A stretch of 64,000 bases of DNA from Segatella copri (GTDB lineage Bacteria > Bacteroidota > Bacteroidia > Bacteroidales > Bacteroidaceae), in NCBI RefSeq assembly GCF_026015295.1, contig NZ_JAPDUW010000001.1, positions 2,046,001 through 2,110,000 on the forward strand, written 5' to 3'. The position numbers and the translations under genes were made by a program. Under the pieces are notes generated by a model. That model did no database searches. It worked only from the letters and a program-made list of their open reading frames with translations, and was not told the DNA's origin. Numbering within the stretch: position 1 is the stretch's first letter; each line of letters opens with the position of its first letter. Shown one piece after another: positions 52,187 through 61,232 of the stretch.

Positions 52187-54292
52187 CTAGAAGTTATACC
52201 CGATGCTTAACATCCAACTGCGGCGAGGCATCGGATAATGCCCTACGAGTTCATACTGCTCCGACAGCAGGTTCTTCACATCCATCCTGACCTTCACACC
52301 TCTCAGGGATTTCCCCAAAAGAGTCAGTCCGTCCAGCTGACGATAGAGCGTCAACCCCATGTCCCAGTAACCATCCACTTCGGTGCCGTCATAGTGCTCG
52401 TTGTTGGCCCATCGCTTGCTCATTCCTTGTCCATGGAGCGAGACATTCACCCAGGGATTCTCCCACCCCAAGGCAATACTGCCCGAGTGCAAAGGGATAT
52501 AGGCTACTTGATTGCCATAATATTTGGACGAGCGGTCGGTATGGTTCACCACGTGCTGGTAGCTATACGACCCTTGCAGCGAGAGTTGCTGCCCCGGAGC
52601 CATCTGCCAGATACCACGCAAAGAGGCATCCGCGCCAACGACATCAACCCGTGCCAAGTTCACAGTACGCCAAACGAACATATTGTAAGGAACGCCCACA
52701 ATCTTGTCGGTCACCCGATTGTAGTAGCCGTCCAGCGTTGCTTGAACATTCCATTCCTTGTAACGTAGGGATTCACCGTTTCCCCCACCTCCTGAAGAAG
52801 TTTTTTTCCACGTAAGCCCGACATTCAACTGTCGGGTTTTCTCAGGCTTCAGATCTGAACTTCCATAATGGAAGAAATAGTTCTCGTTGAAAGTAGGAAC
52901 CCGGAAGATGTCCTTGTACGAAGCCCTGAGATAAAGCTCATCGCTGGCAGTACCATTTCCCAGGAGCCGATAAGAAAGCGAAAGCGATGGAGAAAGCCGG
53001 CGTGCATCCTTGGCAGCCTGTCCTGCTTTGGTAGGATTGGCGCTGCCTTGCTGAGTCTCTATCTTGCGCCCCACGCTGTTGAGGTAAACCGAAGCCAGCA
53101 TTCTGGTAAGAGCCACCCATCTTCCCTTCGCATATCGGGCGGAGAGCGACTGCAGGATGCCATGTCGATGAGGTCGCAGGTCGGTGGCGAGAGTGCTGTT
53201 GAGCGAGTTCATCATCCAGTCGGCAGAGTAATCCACCGCCCAGCCGTCCCCCGGCATCCACATCAGTGCTGCCGAAGTATAATATTCCCTCTGCCAGTAG
53301 GTAGCATCATTGCGCCGATTTGCCACGAGCGTGTCCTGATAGGCAGAGCTCGCCCAGTTCATCTTGGCTTGCACCTTCAGCATCCAATGGTCATCAAAAC
53401 TTCTGGCTTGCCATCTTGCCTGAGCAAAGGCGTTGCGGTCGTGCAACTGTTCGGCTGTTACATTGGTATAATATCTCACGATGCCAGGCAACTGTCGGTC
53501 GTTGTCATAATAGTAGAGCTTTGCCCACAATTGGTTCCGGCTCACACCATCGGCTCGTCTGCCCATCATCCAGTGCATATTCAGTTCGCCATGCCCCGAG
53601 TTCATACGACTGTTGGTTCTTCGCTCATGGGTAGTATATTTACCATTGTGCAAAATGAAAGGATAGTCGTTTTCGGCATAGGTGTACTCACCCATCGCCT
53701 GGAGAGTGAACCTATCTGACAATCTCTGCACATAGCGCAGATAAGGCGAGACATATCCGAAGGACCCCACCTGCAACTGAGTAGAGAGGTGAGGCTGTTT
53801 GTCGATGGGAATCTCGCTCATAGTCTCGATGGCAAGCAAAGCTGCCACCGAGGCTTGCCGAGCCGAAATGAAAATATCGTCGTTGTCACCAATGGTGAGT
53901 CGCAAAGTCTGCACCTGGTCGAGCGAATAACGGGACACATCAATTTCGCCGCCCTGACATTCACTGAGCAGCACACCATCGTAACTCACGCCCGTGTGTC
54001 CCGCTCCGAATCCACGCACAGCTACCGTCTTCATTCCTCCAGCTCCACCATAGTCGCGCAGATTGATGCCTGGCATTCGGTGCAAGGCGTCGGCCATATC
54101 CGTAACGCCGAGCCTTAACATATCCCCCTTGTCCAAAAGTTGGAGAGGCGATGTGCTCGTAAGTATCCGGTGCTGCCGAGCATTCACTTTTACTTCCTGC
54201 AAATGCTCGGTACGAATGGAATCTTGCCCCATACCCACTTGTGCATACAACAGTAGCAAGCCACCGAGACAAAATATCCTCAATGCCTTCAT
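52187..54292 (-). CDS. btuB: TonB-dependent cobalamin receptor BtuB-like
   Basis: 701 residues. Signal peptide (LRIFCLGGLLLLYAQVGMGQ), a TonB-box-like start (DSIRTEHLQEVKVNARQHR), a plug domain (MLRLGVTDMADALHRMPGINLRDYGGAGGMKTVAVRGFGAGHTGVSYDGVLLSECQGGEIDVSRY…, about 55-160) and a barrel of alternating strands ending with a terminal aromatic residue (YNF). Length is within the range of BtuB-type receptors. A cobalamin riboswitch precedes it and the BtuG-like gene follows in the same operon. It imports B12 or another corrinoid through the outer membrane. No btuF, btuC or btuD is in the window. Confidence 0.92.
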   Translation of the reverse strand: MKALRIFCLGGLLLLYAQVGMGQDSIRTEHLQEVKVNARQHRILTSTSPLQLLDKGDMLRLGVTDMADALHRMPGINLRDYGGAGGMKTVAVRGFGAGHTGVSYDGVLLSECQGGEIDVSRYSLDQVQTLRLTIGDNDDIFISARQASVAALLAIETMSEIPIDKQPHLSTQLQVGSFGYVSPYLRYVQRLSDRFTLQAMGEYTYAENDYPFILHNGKYTTHERRTNSRMNSGHGELNMHWMMGRRADGVSRNQLWAKLYYYDNDRQLPGIVRYYTNVTAEQLHDRNAFAQARWQARSFDDHWMLKVQAKMNWASSAYQDTLVANRRNDATYWQREYYTSAALMWMPGDGWAVDYSADWMMNSLNSTLATDLRPHRHGILQSLSARYAKGRWVALTRMLASVYLNSVGRKIETQQGSANPTKAGQAAKDARRLSPSLSLSYRLLGNGTASDELYLRASYKDIFRVPTFNENYFFHYGSSDLKPEKTRQLNVGLTWKKTSSGGGGNGESLRYKEWNVQATLDGYYNRVTDKIVGVPYNMFVWRTVNLARVDVVGADASLRGIWQMAPGQQLSLQGSYSYQHVVNHTDRSSKYYGNQVAYIPLHSGSIALGWENPWVNVSLHGQGMSKRWANNEHYDGTEVDGYWDMGLTLYRQLDGLTLLGKSLRGVKVRMDVKNLLSEQYELVGHYPMPRRSWMLSIGYNF

Positions 54293-54411
54293 TCATTCTA
54301 TCTTTTATATTATTATCTGTGTCTCCATCACGAACCCATCCCACGGGGTTGGATAGAATCATCGGAATCTCTTATCCTAAAGACACTCTTTCATCATATT
54401 GTTTCCGATGG

Positions 54412-54604
54412 CAACGGCAGGTCTTCTGACTTGCGTCCTCAAACTCATGGCAAGCGGTCTTCCCGAAAAATTGTCAGTGACCATGGTGCTTGCCGCAATA
54501 AGACGCTTACAGCAGCGGGACTGTCCGGGCTTCTCACCCGATTCCCTTTTAATCACTACGCACTCATCCTGCCTGAGGCGGCAGAAGGTGGCAGCGAACC
54601 AATT
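54412..54604 (-). ncRNA. Cobalamin riboswitch
   Basis: Read on the minus strand: the central core GGGAATCGGGTGAGAAGCCC followed by GGACAGTCCCGC and GTAAGC, with the B12-box-like AGTCAGAAGACCTGCC near the 3' end (complement of 54415-54430). These are the hallmark conserved stretches of the class. It lies 120 bp before btuB. A promoter, TACCTTTGC (complement of 54611-54619), sits at its 5' end. A hairpin in the downstream leader (ATCGGAA/TTCCGAT, 54359-54410) may be part of the expression platform. Confidence 0.93.
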
Positions 54605-54610
54605 GCGGGT

Positions 54611-54619
54611 GCAAAGGTA
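54611..54619 (-). promoter_or_regulatory. Promoter -7 element of the btuB-btuG operon
   Basis: Minus strand TACCTTTGC, directly before the riboswitch. Confidence 0.75.
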
Positions 54620-54630
54620 CTATAAAAAAA

Positions 54631-54694
54631 TGAATAAAAAGATAACTTTATCCGCTTTTTTATTCCAGCAAGGATAAAATTATCTTTTTATTCA
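54631..54694. terminator. Long hairpin between HAD gene and the btuB promoter
   Basis: Arms 54631-54653 and 54672-54694 match in 22 of 23 positions (TGAATAAAAAGATAA…). AT-rich with T-runs. It should stop transcription from the HAD gene (ending at 54704) and overlaps the -33 region of the btuB promoter. Confidence 0.7.
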
Positions 54695-54703
54695 GAGTTC
54701 AGT

Positions 54704-55342
54704 TTATTCTTTTACGATTTCCAGGAGTTCTGCGAAATCATCGATGATCCATTCAGCAGAGGCGAGCTGCTGGCGGGTTCCGTTGCCATAAGTCACGGCA
54801 CAGGCCTTGCAGCCGGCATGATGCGCCATATCTACATCGAAGGTCATATCGCCCACTACAAGGGTTTCATCTGCCGTTCCCTTCATCTCCTGCAATGCCT
54901 TGAAGACCATATCGGGTGCCGGCTTCACGTGCTTCACATCATCGCCTGCAACGATGGAAGAGAATATATCCTCCAGCTGCATCTGATGCACGTATCCATC
55001 CAGCGAGCAATGATTTCGACTGCTGGCCATACCCAATACAAACCCACAGCGATGCAACTCTCTCAGGGTTTCTATCACATGAGGAAACGGCTTTACGATC
55101 ATCGTATTCTTGTTCTCCAGGAAAATCTCGCGATAGGTTGCTGCACATTCCATTCCCTCCTCAGCACTCATTCCAAAGAGCGAAACGAAGGCCTCATCCA
55201 ATCGAAGACCGATGGTCTTGGCACAAGCCTCCTCCGATTTCACTTCCAGCTTTCTTGCACGCATCGTATCCTGCAAGGTCTTCACGATGAGACTCTGCGA
55301 ATCGCCGATGGTTCCATCAAAATCAAAAATTATATACTTCAT
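54704..55342 (-). CDS. HAD-superfamily phosphatase (phosphoglycolate phosphatase-like)
   Basis: 212 residues. Motif I is IIFDFDGTIGDS (nucleophile D and acid D, residues 7 and 9), motif II lies in MASSRNHCSLDG, motif III is the KPAP segment (KHVKPAPDMVF), and motif IV is VVGDMTFDVDMAHHAG. The helical cap of subfamily I is between. It probably dephosphorylates small phosphates, such as 2-phosphoglycolate. The glycerate kinase gene lies upstream on the same strand (52-bp gap), a metabolic connection that may be coincidence. Its promoter is TACCTTTG (complement of 55370-55377). Confidence 0.88.
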   Translation of the reverse strand: MKYIIFDFDGTIGDSQSLIVKTLQDTMRARKLEVKSEEACAKTIGLRLDEAFVSLFGMSAEEGMECAATYREIFLENKNTMIVKPFPHVIETLRELHRCGFVLGMASSRNHCSLDGYVHQMQLEDIFSSIVAGDDVKHVKPAPDMVFKALQEMKGTADETLVVGDMTFDVDMAHHAGCKACAVTYGNGTRQQLASAEWIIDDFAELLEIVKE

Positions 55343-55369
55343 TATTCTTACCTTATTTGAAAACGGTCA

Positions 55370-55377
55370 CAAAGGTA
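55370..55377 (-). promoter_or_regulatory. Promoter -7 element of the HAD gene
   Basis: Minus strand TACCTTTG (TAnnTTTG), 28 bp before the ATG. Confidence 0.55.
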
Positions 55378-55393
55378 CAGATTATAACTGAAA

Positions 55394-56482
55394 CTACAAA
55401 GCAAATTGCTCACGAATTGCCTTTATTATATTATTACGAGCCACTTCTGGCTTCATCGCCTCATCCAATGGCATTTCTTCAGGAGTAACCTGAACAACTC
55501 TATCAAATCCTGCATCCAGCATAGCCTTTCTATCGCTAACTCCGCCCGATACTAGCCATATTTTCTGATTGGTAACATGCTCAAGAATTCTTTGCGGCAA
55601 CTTCCCCATCAAGGTCTGACGGTCGCTATGACCTTCGCCCGTAATCACGAGATCAGCATCCTGAATGAACACATCAACCTCTATTTTCTCTAAAAGCAGT
55701 TCAGCCCCTGGACGAGCCTCTGCATTGAAATATTGCAGGAAAGCATAACCCAGTCCTCCGGCCGCACCAGCCCCAGGAACCATACTTCTATCATATCCGA
55801 AATGCTTGGCACTTACCTCGGCAAACTTCCTTGCCCTATCATCCAACATCTGCACCATCTTAGCATCAGCTCCCTTCTGAGGCGCAAAGACATGAGCCGC
55901 CCCATTTTCGCCGCAAAGCGAGTTGGTAACATCCGAAGCCAGCACAAAGCTGCATTCCTGTCGGATTTTCTTCCAGTCGTCGCCCATCGCCTTGAGCATT
56001 CCGATGCCGCAATCGGATGTGGCGCTGCCGCCCAAGCCCACGATGAAACGTCGCACGCCCCGGCGATAAGCATTCATTATCATCTCGCCCACGCCCCAGG
56101 AAGTAGCCTTCATCGGGTTGCGCTGTTCAGGCTCAATCAGAGCCAGTCCGGCGGTCTGCGCAATCTCGATAATCGCCGTATCATCCACGATTCCGTATTC
56201 CGCCTCAATCCATCTCATCAGCGCATCATGGGTATGAATCTTCACTCGATCTCCCTTCATTGCCGAGAGGAAAGCATCGAGCATTCCCTCTCCCCCATCA
56301 CTCATTTCCAGGGTAATGATTTCGGGAGAAGCATCATCTGCATTCCATTCCTTCACTCCCGAAGCAATCGCCTCATTTACCTCTCTGCTCGAAAGGCAGC
56401 CCTTATAAGAGTCGCAAGCAATTATTATCTTCTTATATCCAGCCCCATCCATCAGTCTGAGACCATCATTTTTCCTATCCAT
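55394..56482 (-). CDS. glxK: Glycerate kinase (GlxK/GarK family)
   Basis: 362 residues (or 352 if the internal MDGAGYKK is the start). KKIIIACDSYKGCLSSREVNEAIASGV at the N-terminus, TLEMSDGGEGMLDAF, GVRRFIVGLGGSATSDCGIGMLKAMG, VPGAGAAGGLGYAFLQYF and VITGEGHSDRQTLMGK are all family-typical blocks. It phosphorylates D-glycerate to a phosphoglycerate (usually 2-phospho) for entry into glycolysis. Its promoter (complement of 56545-56553) has TTTG (complement of 56573-56576) with a 19-bp spacer. It ends 52 bp before the HAD gene on the same strand. Confidence 0.93.
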   Translation of the reverse strand: MDRKNDGLRLMDGAGYKKIIIACDSYKGCLSSREVNEAIASGVKEWNADDASPEIITLEMSDGGEGMLDAFLSAMKGDRVKIHTHDALMRWIEAEYGIVDDTAIIEIAQTAGLALIEPEQRNPMKATSWGVGEMIMNAYRRGVRRFIVGLGGSATSDCGIGMLKAMGDDWKKIRQECSFVLASDVTNSLCGENGAAHVFAPQKGADAKMVQMLDDRARKFAEVSAKHFGYDRSMVPGAGAAGGLGYAFLQYFNAEARPGAELLLEKIEVDVFIQDADLVITGEGHSDRQTLMGKLPQRILEHVTNQKIWLVSGGVSDRKAMLDAGFDRVVQVTPEEMPLDEAMKPEVARNNIIKAIREQFAL

Positions 56483-56544
56483 ATCCTATTTATATTATAT
56501 CATTCCAAGAATCATCGCCTATCAAGCGATTCCCCTTTCAGCCC

Positions 56545-56553
56545 GCAAAATTA
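56545..56553 (-). promoter_or_regulatory. Promoter of the glycerate kinase gene
   Basis: Minus strand TAATTTTGC with TTTG 19 bp upstream (complement of 56573-56576). Confidence 0.75.
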
Positions 56554-56654
56554 GCCATTATTCCTGAAACCACAAACCTTTTTTGGAAAAACTTTTAAAA
56601 ACAGATGCTTCTGATAAGAGCTGATCTCTTTTCATATACTCTATTCAAGTTTCT

Positions 56655-58337
56655 TTACTTCAAAATATTGACATATCCCTTATTCTGTACCAATTCAGAA
56701 TTTAAATCGATGCATTTCTGAGGAATCGGGAAGACAGTGGTGTAGCCGGAGGATTCACCCTGAAGAGGCGTACGGAGATCGTAGGCACCGGTAAATTTGC
56801 CGAAACGGATGAGATCCTGACGACGCCATCCTTCCCATACCAACTCCAGCAACCGCTCTTCCAGAATGTTATCGAGCGTAGCCTTACGGTAAGGCATTCC
56901 CACACGGGCACGAATCCTATTCAACTCCTCATCGCCATTCTCTCCGTTTCGGACCTTTGCCTCTGCCTTCATCAATAAAGCATCTGCATAGCGGAAAAGA
57001 ACTATGTCGTTACTCTGCAACTTGCCGTCCATATAAGAGGTTCTATCCACTTCATACTTCGCCATCCTCGCTCCAGCCGTCTTGACAAACTTACTGTTGG
57101 TCAGGTTTTGAGCCACTTCAAAAGGCTGATACTCCAACGGCTTTCCATTATCCATCAGCAGTTCATGACCATCTACCTTTACCACTCCCGCCACAAAGTT
57201 CATCTTGCAACGGGCATCTTCATCAGCCTCGCCATAATGATTGGCTTTCATCGTAGAAATCGTGGCACAGGTACCATTCTCACTTCCCCATCCCAAGACA
57301 CCGCCATGCGTATAATGGTAAGAGCGGAAGAGATAATGGAACTGGTTGGTATAGATATTCTTATCCATCGGAATCGTGAAGATATTCTCCTTCGATGTCT
57401 CATTATGCGTAGAGAAATTGAATGAATCATCCGACTCCAGGACATAGCCTTCTTCTGCCAGTTTATCACAATAATAAATGCAGGTTTCCCAGGCATTCAA
57501 CTTCCTGCAGTCCGCCTTATCGCCATTACGCAAAGAGGCATCAGAAGCCGGCACAGAGAAATGAATGCCACTTCCCTTCGGACGGCTCGCATAACCCTGG
57601 GTCCAGTCATCATACATATAGATTTCTGCATTCAAAGCCAACTTCGCCAACAGAAAGTTGACTACCGGCTGGGTGATGCGACCATAATAATTGCCTTCCT
57701 TATTGCTGTGCTGGTCGGGAAGTGAAGGCAATACCTGCTGCAACTCCTGAAAGACAAACTGGAAGATAGAACTGCGATTTGTCTGACCTTGGAACAGGCT
57801 GGAATGGAGCTGTTCTGCACTGGAAAGGACCAATGGAACCCGACCGAACATGTCCATAGCATAGTAATAGAACATAGCCCGGATGGCTCTTATCTCAGCC
57901 CGATATTCCTCCTGCTGTGCGGCAGAAAGCAGGGCCGACTTGTTACTGATAATATCCAAAGACTTATTAGCCAGCACGATAACCTTATAAAGGTACTTCC
58001 ACGTATCATAAAGAGACTGGTCATCGGCACTCCACCGATGCTGGTACATGGCATTCCAGAGGCCACCATCATACCAGTCGCCGCCTCGAATCGGAATCAT
58101 CGCCTCATCGGTGGTCAGCGTATTATAATCGTAAATGCCACGGCAGGTGCCCTGGATGCCCTCACTCTCGTTAGCTCCACCTATATAATTATAGAGAGAA
58201 GCCACGGCATTGATATAAATATCAGATGCAGAGCCATAGATGGCATCCTCGTCCAACTGATCCTTAGGATGTTCGTCCAGGCAGGATGTCATAGACAATG
58301 CCGCCAGCAGCAGAAATAAAAATCTATATCGTTTCAT
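56655..58337 (-). CDS. susD: SusD-family glycan-binding lipoprotein
   Basis: 560 residues. The lipobox ends in SMTSC (LLLAALSMTSCLDEHP), the usual start of SusD proteins. The SusD/RagB fold is shown by helix pairs (LYDTWKYLYKVIVLANKSLD; EEYRAEIRAIRAMFYYYAMDMFGRVPLV, containing the RAxxY/DxFGxVP core) and the C-terminal NEIRARVGMPYRKATLDNILEERLLELVWEGWRRQDLIRFGKF-type segment. It forms the lid of the SusC transporter on the cell surface. It is 12 bp downstream of susC. The glycan target is not readable, but the neighbouring GH3 suggests a hemicellulose. Confidence 0.95.
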   Translation of the reverse strand: MKRYRFLFLLLAALSMTSCLDEHPKDQLDEDAIYGSASDIYINAVASLYNYIGGANESEGIQGTCRGIYDYNTLTTDEAMIPIRGGDWYDGGLWNAMYQHRWSADDQSLYDTWKYLYKVIVLANKSLDIISNKSALLSAAQQEEYRAEIRAIRAMFYYYAMDMFGRVPLVLSSAEQLHSSLFQGQTNRSSIFQFVFQELQQVLPSLPDQHSNKEGNYYGRITQPVVNFLLAKLALNAEIYMYDDWTQGYASRPKGSGIHFSVPASDASLRNGDKADCRKLNAWETCIYYCDKLAEEGYVLESDDSFNFSTHNETSKENIFTIPMDKNIYTNQFHYLFRSYHYTHGGVLGWGSENGTCATISTMKANHYGEADEDARCKMNFVAGVVKVDGHELLMDNGKPLEYQPFEVAQNLTNSKFVKTAGARMAKYEVDRTSYMDGKLQSNDIVLFRYADALLMKAEAKVRNGENGDEELNRIRARVGMPYRKATLDNILEERLLELVWEGWRRQDLIRFGKFTGAYDLRTPLQGESSGYTTVFPIPQKCIDLNSELVQNKGYVNILK

Positions 58338-58349
58338 AACTTTCTGATT

Positions 58350-61046
58350 TTAGAATTGAACACTTAAACCCAATGAGAAGGTTCTGTAAACAGGATAAGT
58401 CCGCTTATCATCAATACCCATCGTACTGTTCACCACGTAGCTGTTAATCATCGGAGTCAAGCCGCTGTAACTGCTGATGGTGGCAAGATTGTTGACACTC
58501 GCCGAAACTCTGAGCGACTGCACCACGCCCTTTCGGATAGGGATATCATAGCCCAGCGTGAGATTCTCTAAGTTGAGATAATCGCCCTTCTCCAGCCAAT
58601 AATCAGAAACATTCTGGTCAACGATATTCTTCTCAGGAGCTCCCTTCAGCACATTATAATCCGGGAAACTCGACATATTGGTGTAGGCTAAGCCCGTACC
58701 ATTGAATATCTTATGTCCGAAGGCTCCGTTCATCTGCAATGAAAGATACCAGTCGCGATAACGGAAACTGATATTGGAACCCAACGTTACCTTAGGAGTA
58801 GCCTGACCGGCAATATATCTGTCACCGCCATCACTCAAATCTACGGTTCCGTTCTTGTCCAAATCTTCGATATCATAGCGGTAATGCCCATTTCCATCTT
58901 CTATAATTCCCTTGCAATGAGGAAGATAGAATACCCCCAAAGGCTGACCAACTATCTGATAGACCACATTGTTGTAACCACCATGCTGACCGGCACCCGA
59001 CAAGGCACCCATCGCAGTAATATCGGCTGCCGACATCTGCATTCCGTCATATTCACCACTCAGCGAGAGGAGTTTGTTCTTCTGCCAGGAGAGATTCATA
59101 TTGATATTCAGTTCCATGTCCTTCTTCTGGATAGGAGTGAAGGAAACGCCGACCTCCAAACCCTGGTTGCTCATAGAACCCAGGTTTGCCAACAGTTTAT
59201 CATAGGCAAAAGGCGGAACCGGCACAACATAGGCATAGAGCATGTCGGTGGTCTTGGAATAGTAATATTCTGCCGTCAGAACCAGCCGGTTGTTCCACAA
59301 TCCCAAATCAGCTCCGATATTCCAGGTAGCGCGGGTTTCCCACTTCAGATCAGGATTGTTATTGCTAATCATTCCCATCGTAACCGTAGGAGAACTGTTC
59401 ACCGAAACAATACCATTCTGCCGCACCGTATTCAAAGTGGTATAAGAAGATATTCCGCCAAGATTACCTGAGCGTCCATAGCCCGTACGCAGTTTCAGCA
59501 TAGTAATTTTCTGGAGAGAACGGAGCCATTTCTCCTGCTTCATATCCCAGGAAAGAGAGACGGATGGGAAGAAACCCCAGGTATGGTCATTGCCCACCAT
59601 CGAAGAACCATCGCCACGCATGGAAACCGAAAGACTATACTTATTATATAAGGTGTAGTCGACATTGCCCATCACAGAAGCCAGGGTCGGATCTTCGTAC
59701 TTGCTGTCTGTCCCACCGAAAGGCCGTGATGCTGCAGCACCTATGTTATGGTAATACATGTCGTTGTTGGTGATTCCCTTCGCAGAAGTCCAGAATCCCG
59801 TTCGGATATCCTTCTGATATTCTGCACCCGCCATTGCCTTCAGATTGTGGATTCCCCACGAATGCTGATAGTTAAACGATACATTGGCAAGCCAGTCCTC
59901 GCTCTTGAACTCCCCACGATAGAGATTGCCCTGCGCCCAAAACCAGGTAGGACAGAACTGGTTGTTCTCGTTGGAAGCATAACTGTATGCTCCGAAGGCA
60001 GAAACACTCAGAGAATTTGTCATATCATAGTTCAACTTCAGATGAGCATTGAAGTTCATGTTCTTCGTATCATTAAGCTCCTTGAGCAAGGCACCGGGAG
60101 GATTCACCTGAGATGCAGCCCCATTCTTCACCCAACTGCCGTTCAGCTTATCATAAGGATAAGTAGGATTCATGGCATCGGCAGAATAGAAAAGCGCCTG
60201 ACTGTCGAAGATATCATTGTTCTTGAAAGACGAACCGAACACGCCGAAATCTCCCGTCAGTTTATCGCCAAATGCCTTTTGGGTGACATCAATCTTAGCC
60301 ACCAGATTACGATAGCCCTTGCTCCGAATAATCGTGTTATGGTCGATATAGCCAAAAGAAGCGCGGTAGTTGCTCTGCGGAGTGCCACCGCTGAAGGCCA
60401 GATAATGGTTCTGGATATTTCCGGTTCGGGTAATCGCCTTGCGGAAATTGGTATCATATCCCTTATTGTTATACTCCAGCCCATACTTCTGTGCAGCAGC
60501 TATGTATTCGGCGGCATTGAGCATCTCCATACTTTTGTACATCGCCTCTATACCATAGTTTCCCTCGTAAGAAATCTGAAATCCCTTACCCGTACCCTTC
60601 TTGGTCTTTACCTGGATAACGCCCGAAGCACCACGGGAACCATAGAGTGCCGTTTCGCTGGCATTCTTCAGTACTGTAAAGTTCTCTATATCGGCGGGAT
60701 AGATTGTAGCAAGCGTCGCCACATCAGAAGTAACACCATCAATAATCACCAGAGGATCATTGCCGCCCATGATAGAAGTTGTACCGCGAACCCGGACGGA
60801 GTTCAACATAGCAATACGGTCAAGACCATTGGTAGTGACGTTAACACCTGCCGTCTGTCCGCTCAAGGCATCCAGGGCATTATTAAACACACCCTTCTTC
60901 AGAAGTTCAGGCTCCACTACACCCACCGAACCTGATAAGCGCAAGGAATCTAAGCCTTCGATGTTCACAGACTGAGCACAGAGGGTTTGGGGTGCAAGAA
61001 TCATCGCACCCATCGCATAAAATATGGTTTTTAACTTCTGTTCCAT
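58350..61046 (-). CDS. susC: SusC-family TonB-dependent transporter, short N-terminus
   Basis: 898 residues; typical SusC proteins are about 1,000. The N-terminal carboxypeptidase-like domain is missing: after the signal peptide (FYAMGAMILAPQTLCAQ) and about 35 residues, the plug begins at once (LKKGVFNNALDALSGQTAGVNVTTN…VRVRGTTSIMGGNDPLVIIDGV, with the SusC-typical ADIENFTVLKNASETALYGSRGASGVIQVKTKKG). A 22-strand barrel follows, ending with FSLGLSVQF. It transports oligosaccharides with SusD. The promoter is at the complement of 61090-61098. The shortened N-terminus suggests a non-standard signalling or energising mode, but the plug is complete. Confidence 0.94.
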   Translation of the reverse strand: MEQKLKTIFYAMGAMILAPQTLCAQSVNIEGLDSLRLSGSVGVVEPELLKKGVFNNALDALSGQTAGVNVTTNGLDRIAMLNSVRVRGTTSIMGGNDPLVIIDGVTSDVATLATIYPADIENFTVLKNASETALYGSRGASGVIQVKTKKGTGKGFQISYEGNYGIEAMYKSMEMLNAAEYIAAAQKYGLEYNNKGYDTNFRKAITRTGNIQNHYLAFSGGTPQSNYRASFGYIDHNTIIRSKGYRNLVAKIDVTQKAFGDKLTGDFGVFGSSFKNNDIFDSQALFYSADAMNPTYPYDKLNGSWVKNGAASQVNPPGALLKELNDTKNMNFNAHLKLNYDMTNSLSVSAFGAYSYASNENNQFCPTWFWAQGNLYRGEFKSEDWLANVSFNYQHSWGIHNLKAMAGAEYQKDIRTGFWTSAKGITNNDMYYHNIGAAASRPFGGTDSKYEDPTLASVMGNVDYTLYNKYSLSVSMRGDGSSMVGNDHTWGFFPSVSLSWDMKQEKWLRSLQKITMLKLRTGYGRSGNLGGISSYTTLNTVRQNGIVSVNSSPTVTMGMISNNNPDLKWETRATWNIGADLGLWNNRLVLTAEYYYSKTTDMLYAYVVPVPPFAYDKLLANLGSMSNQGLEVGVSFTPIQKKDMELNINMNLSWQKNKLLSLSGEYDGMQMSAADITAMGALSGAGQHGGYNNVVYQIVGQPLGVFYLPHCKGIIEDGNGHYRYDIEDLDKNGTVDLSDGGDRYIAGQATPKVTLGSNISFRYRDWYLSLQMNGAFGHKIFNGTGLAYTNMSSFPDYNVLKGAPEKNIVDQNVSDYWLEKGDYLNLENLTLGYDIPIRKGVVQSLRVSASVNNLATISSYSGLTPMINSYVVNSTMGIDDKRTYPVYRTFSLGLSVQF

Positions 61047-61089
61047 AACTATTTCATCGTTTAGTCAAGGTTCAAATCGATTTTCGATT

Positions 61090-61098
61090 GCAAATATA
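61090..61098 (-). promoter_or_regulatory. Promoter -7 element of susC-susD
   Basis: Minus strand TATATTTGC, 43 bp before the susC ATG. Confidence 0.6.
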
Positions 61099-61177
61099 AT
61101 AAAAAAGAGTGATTCAAAGTCCATTTCCTTGAAAAAACTTCAAAAAAACAGCAGGCTTAAGAGTTAAGACAGAAGAA

Positions 61178-61213
61178 AAGCTCGCCAAGACGTTCAAAAT
61201 CTTAGCGAGCTTT
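61178..61213 (-). terminator. Terminator of the GH3 gene
   Basis: AAAGCTCGC-c-AAGA (from 61178) pairs with TCTT-a-GCGAGCTTT (to 61213). It lies 20 bp behind the GH3 stop codon on the minus strand and before the susC promoter, which keeps the two transcription units apart. Confidence 0.8.
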
Positions 61214-61232
61214 CTCTTTTTATATCAGCATT

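Noticed and set aside
59748..60935. Plus-strand frame of 395 codons opposite susC
   Set aside because: Shadow of susC; no recognisable motif.
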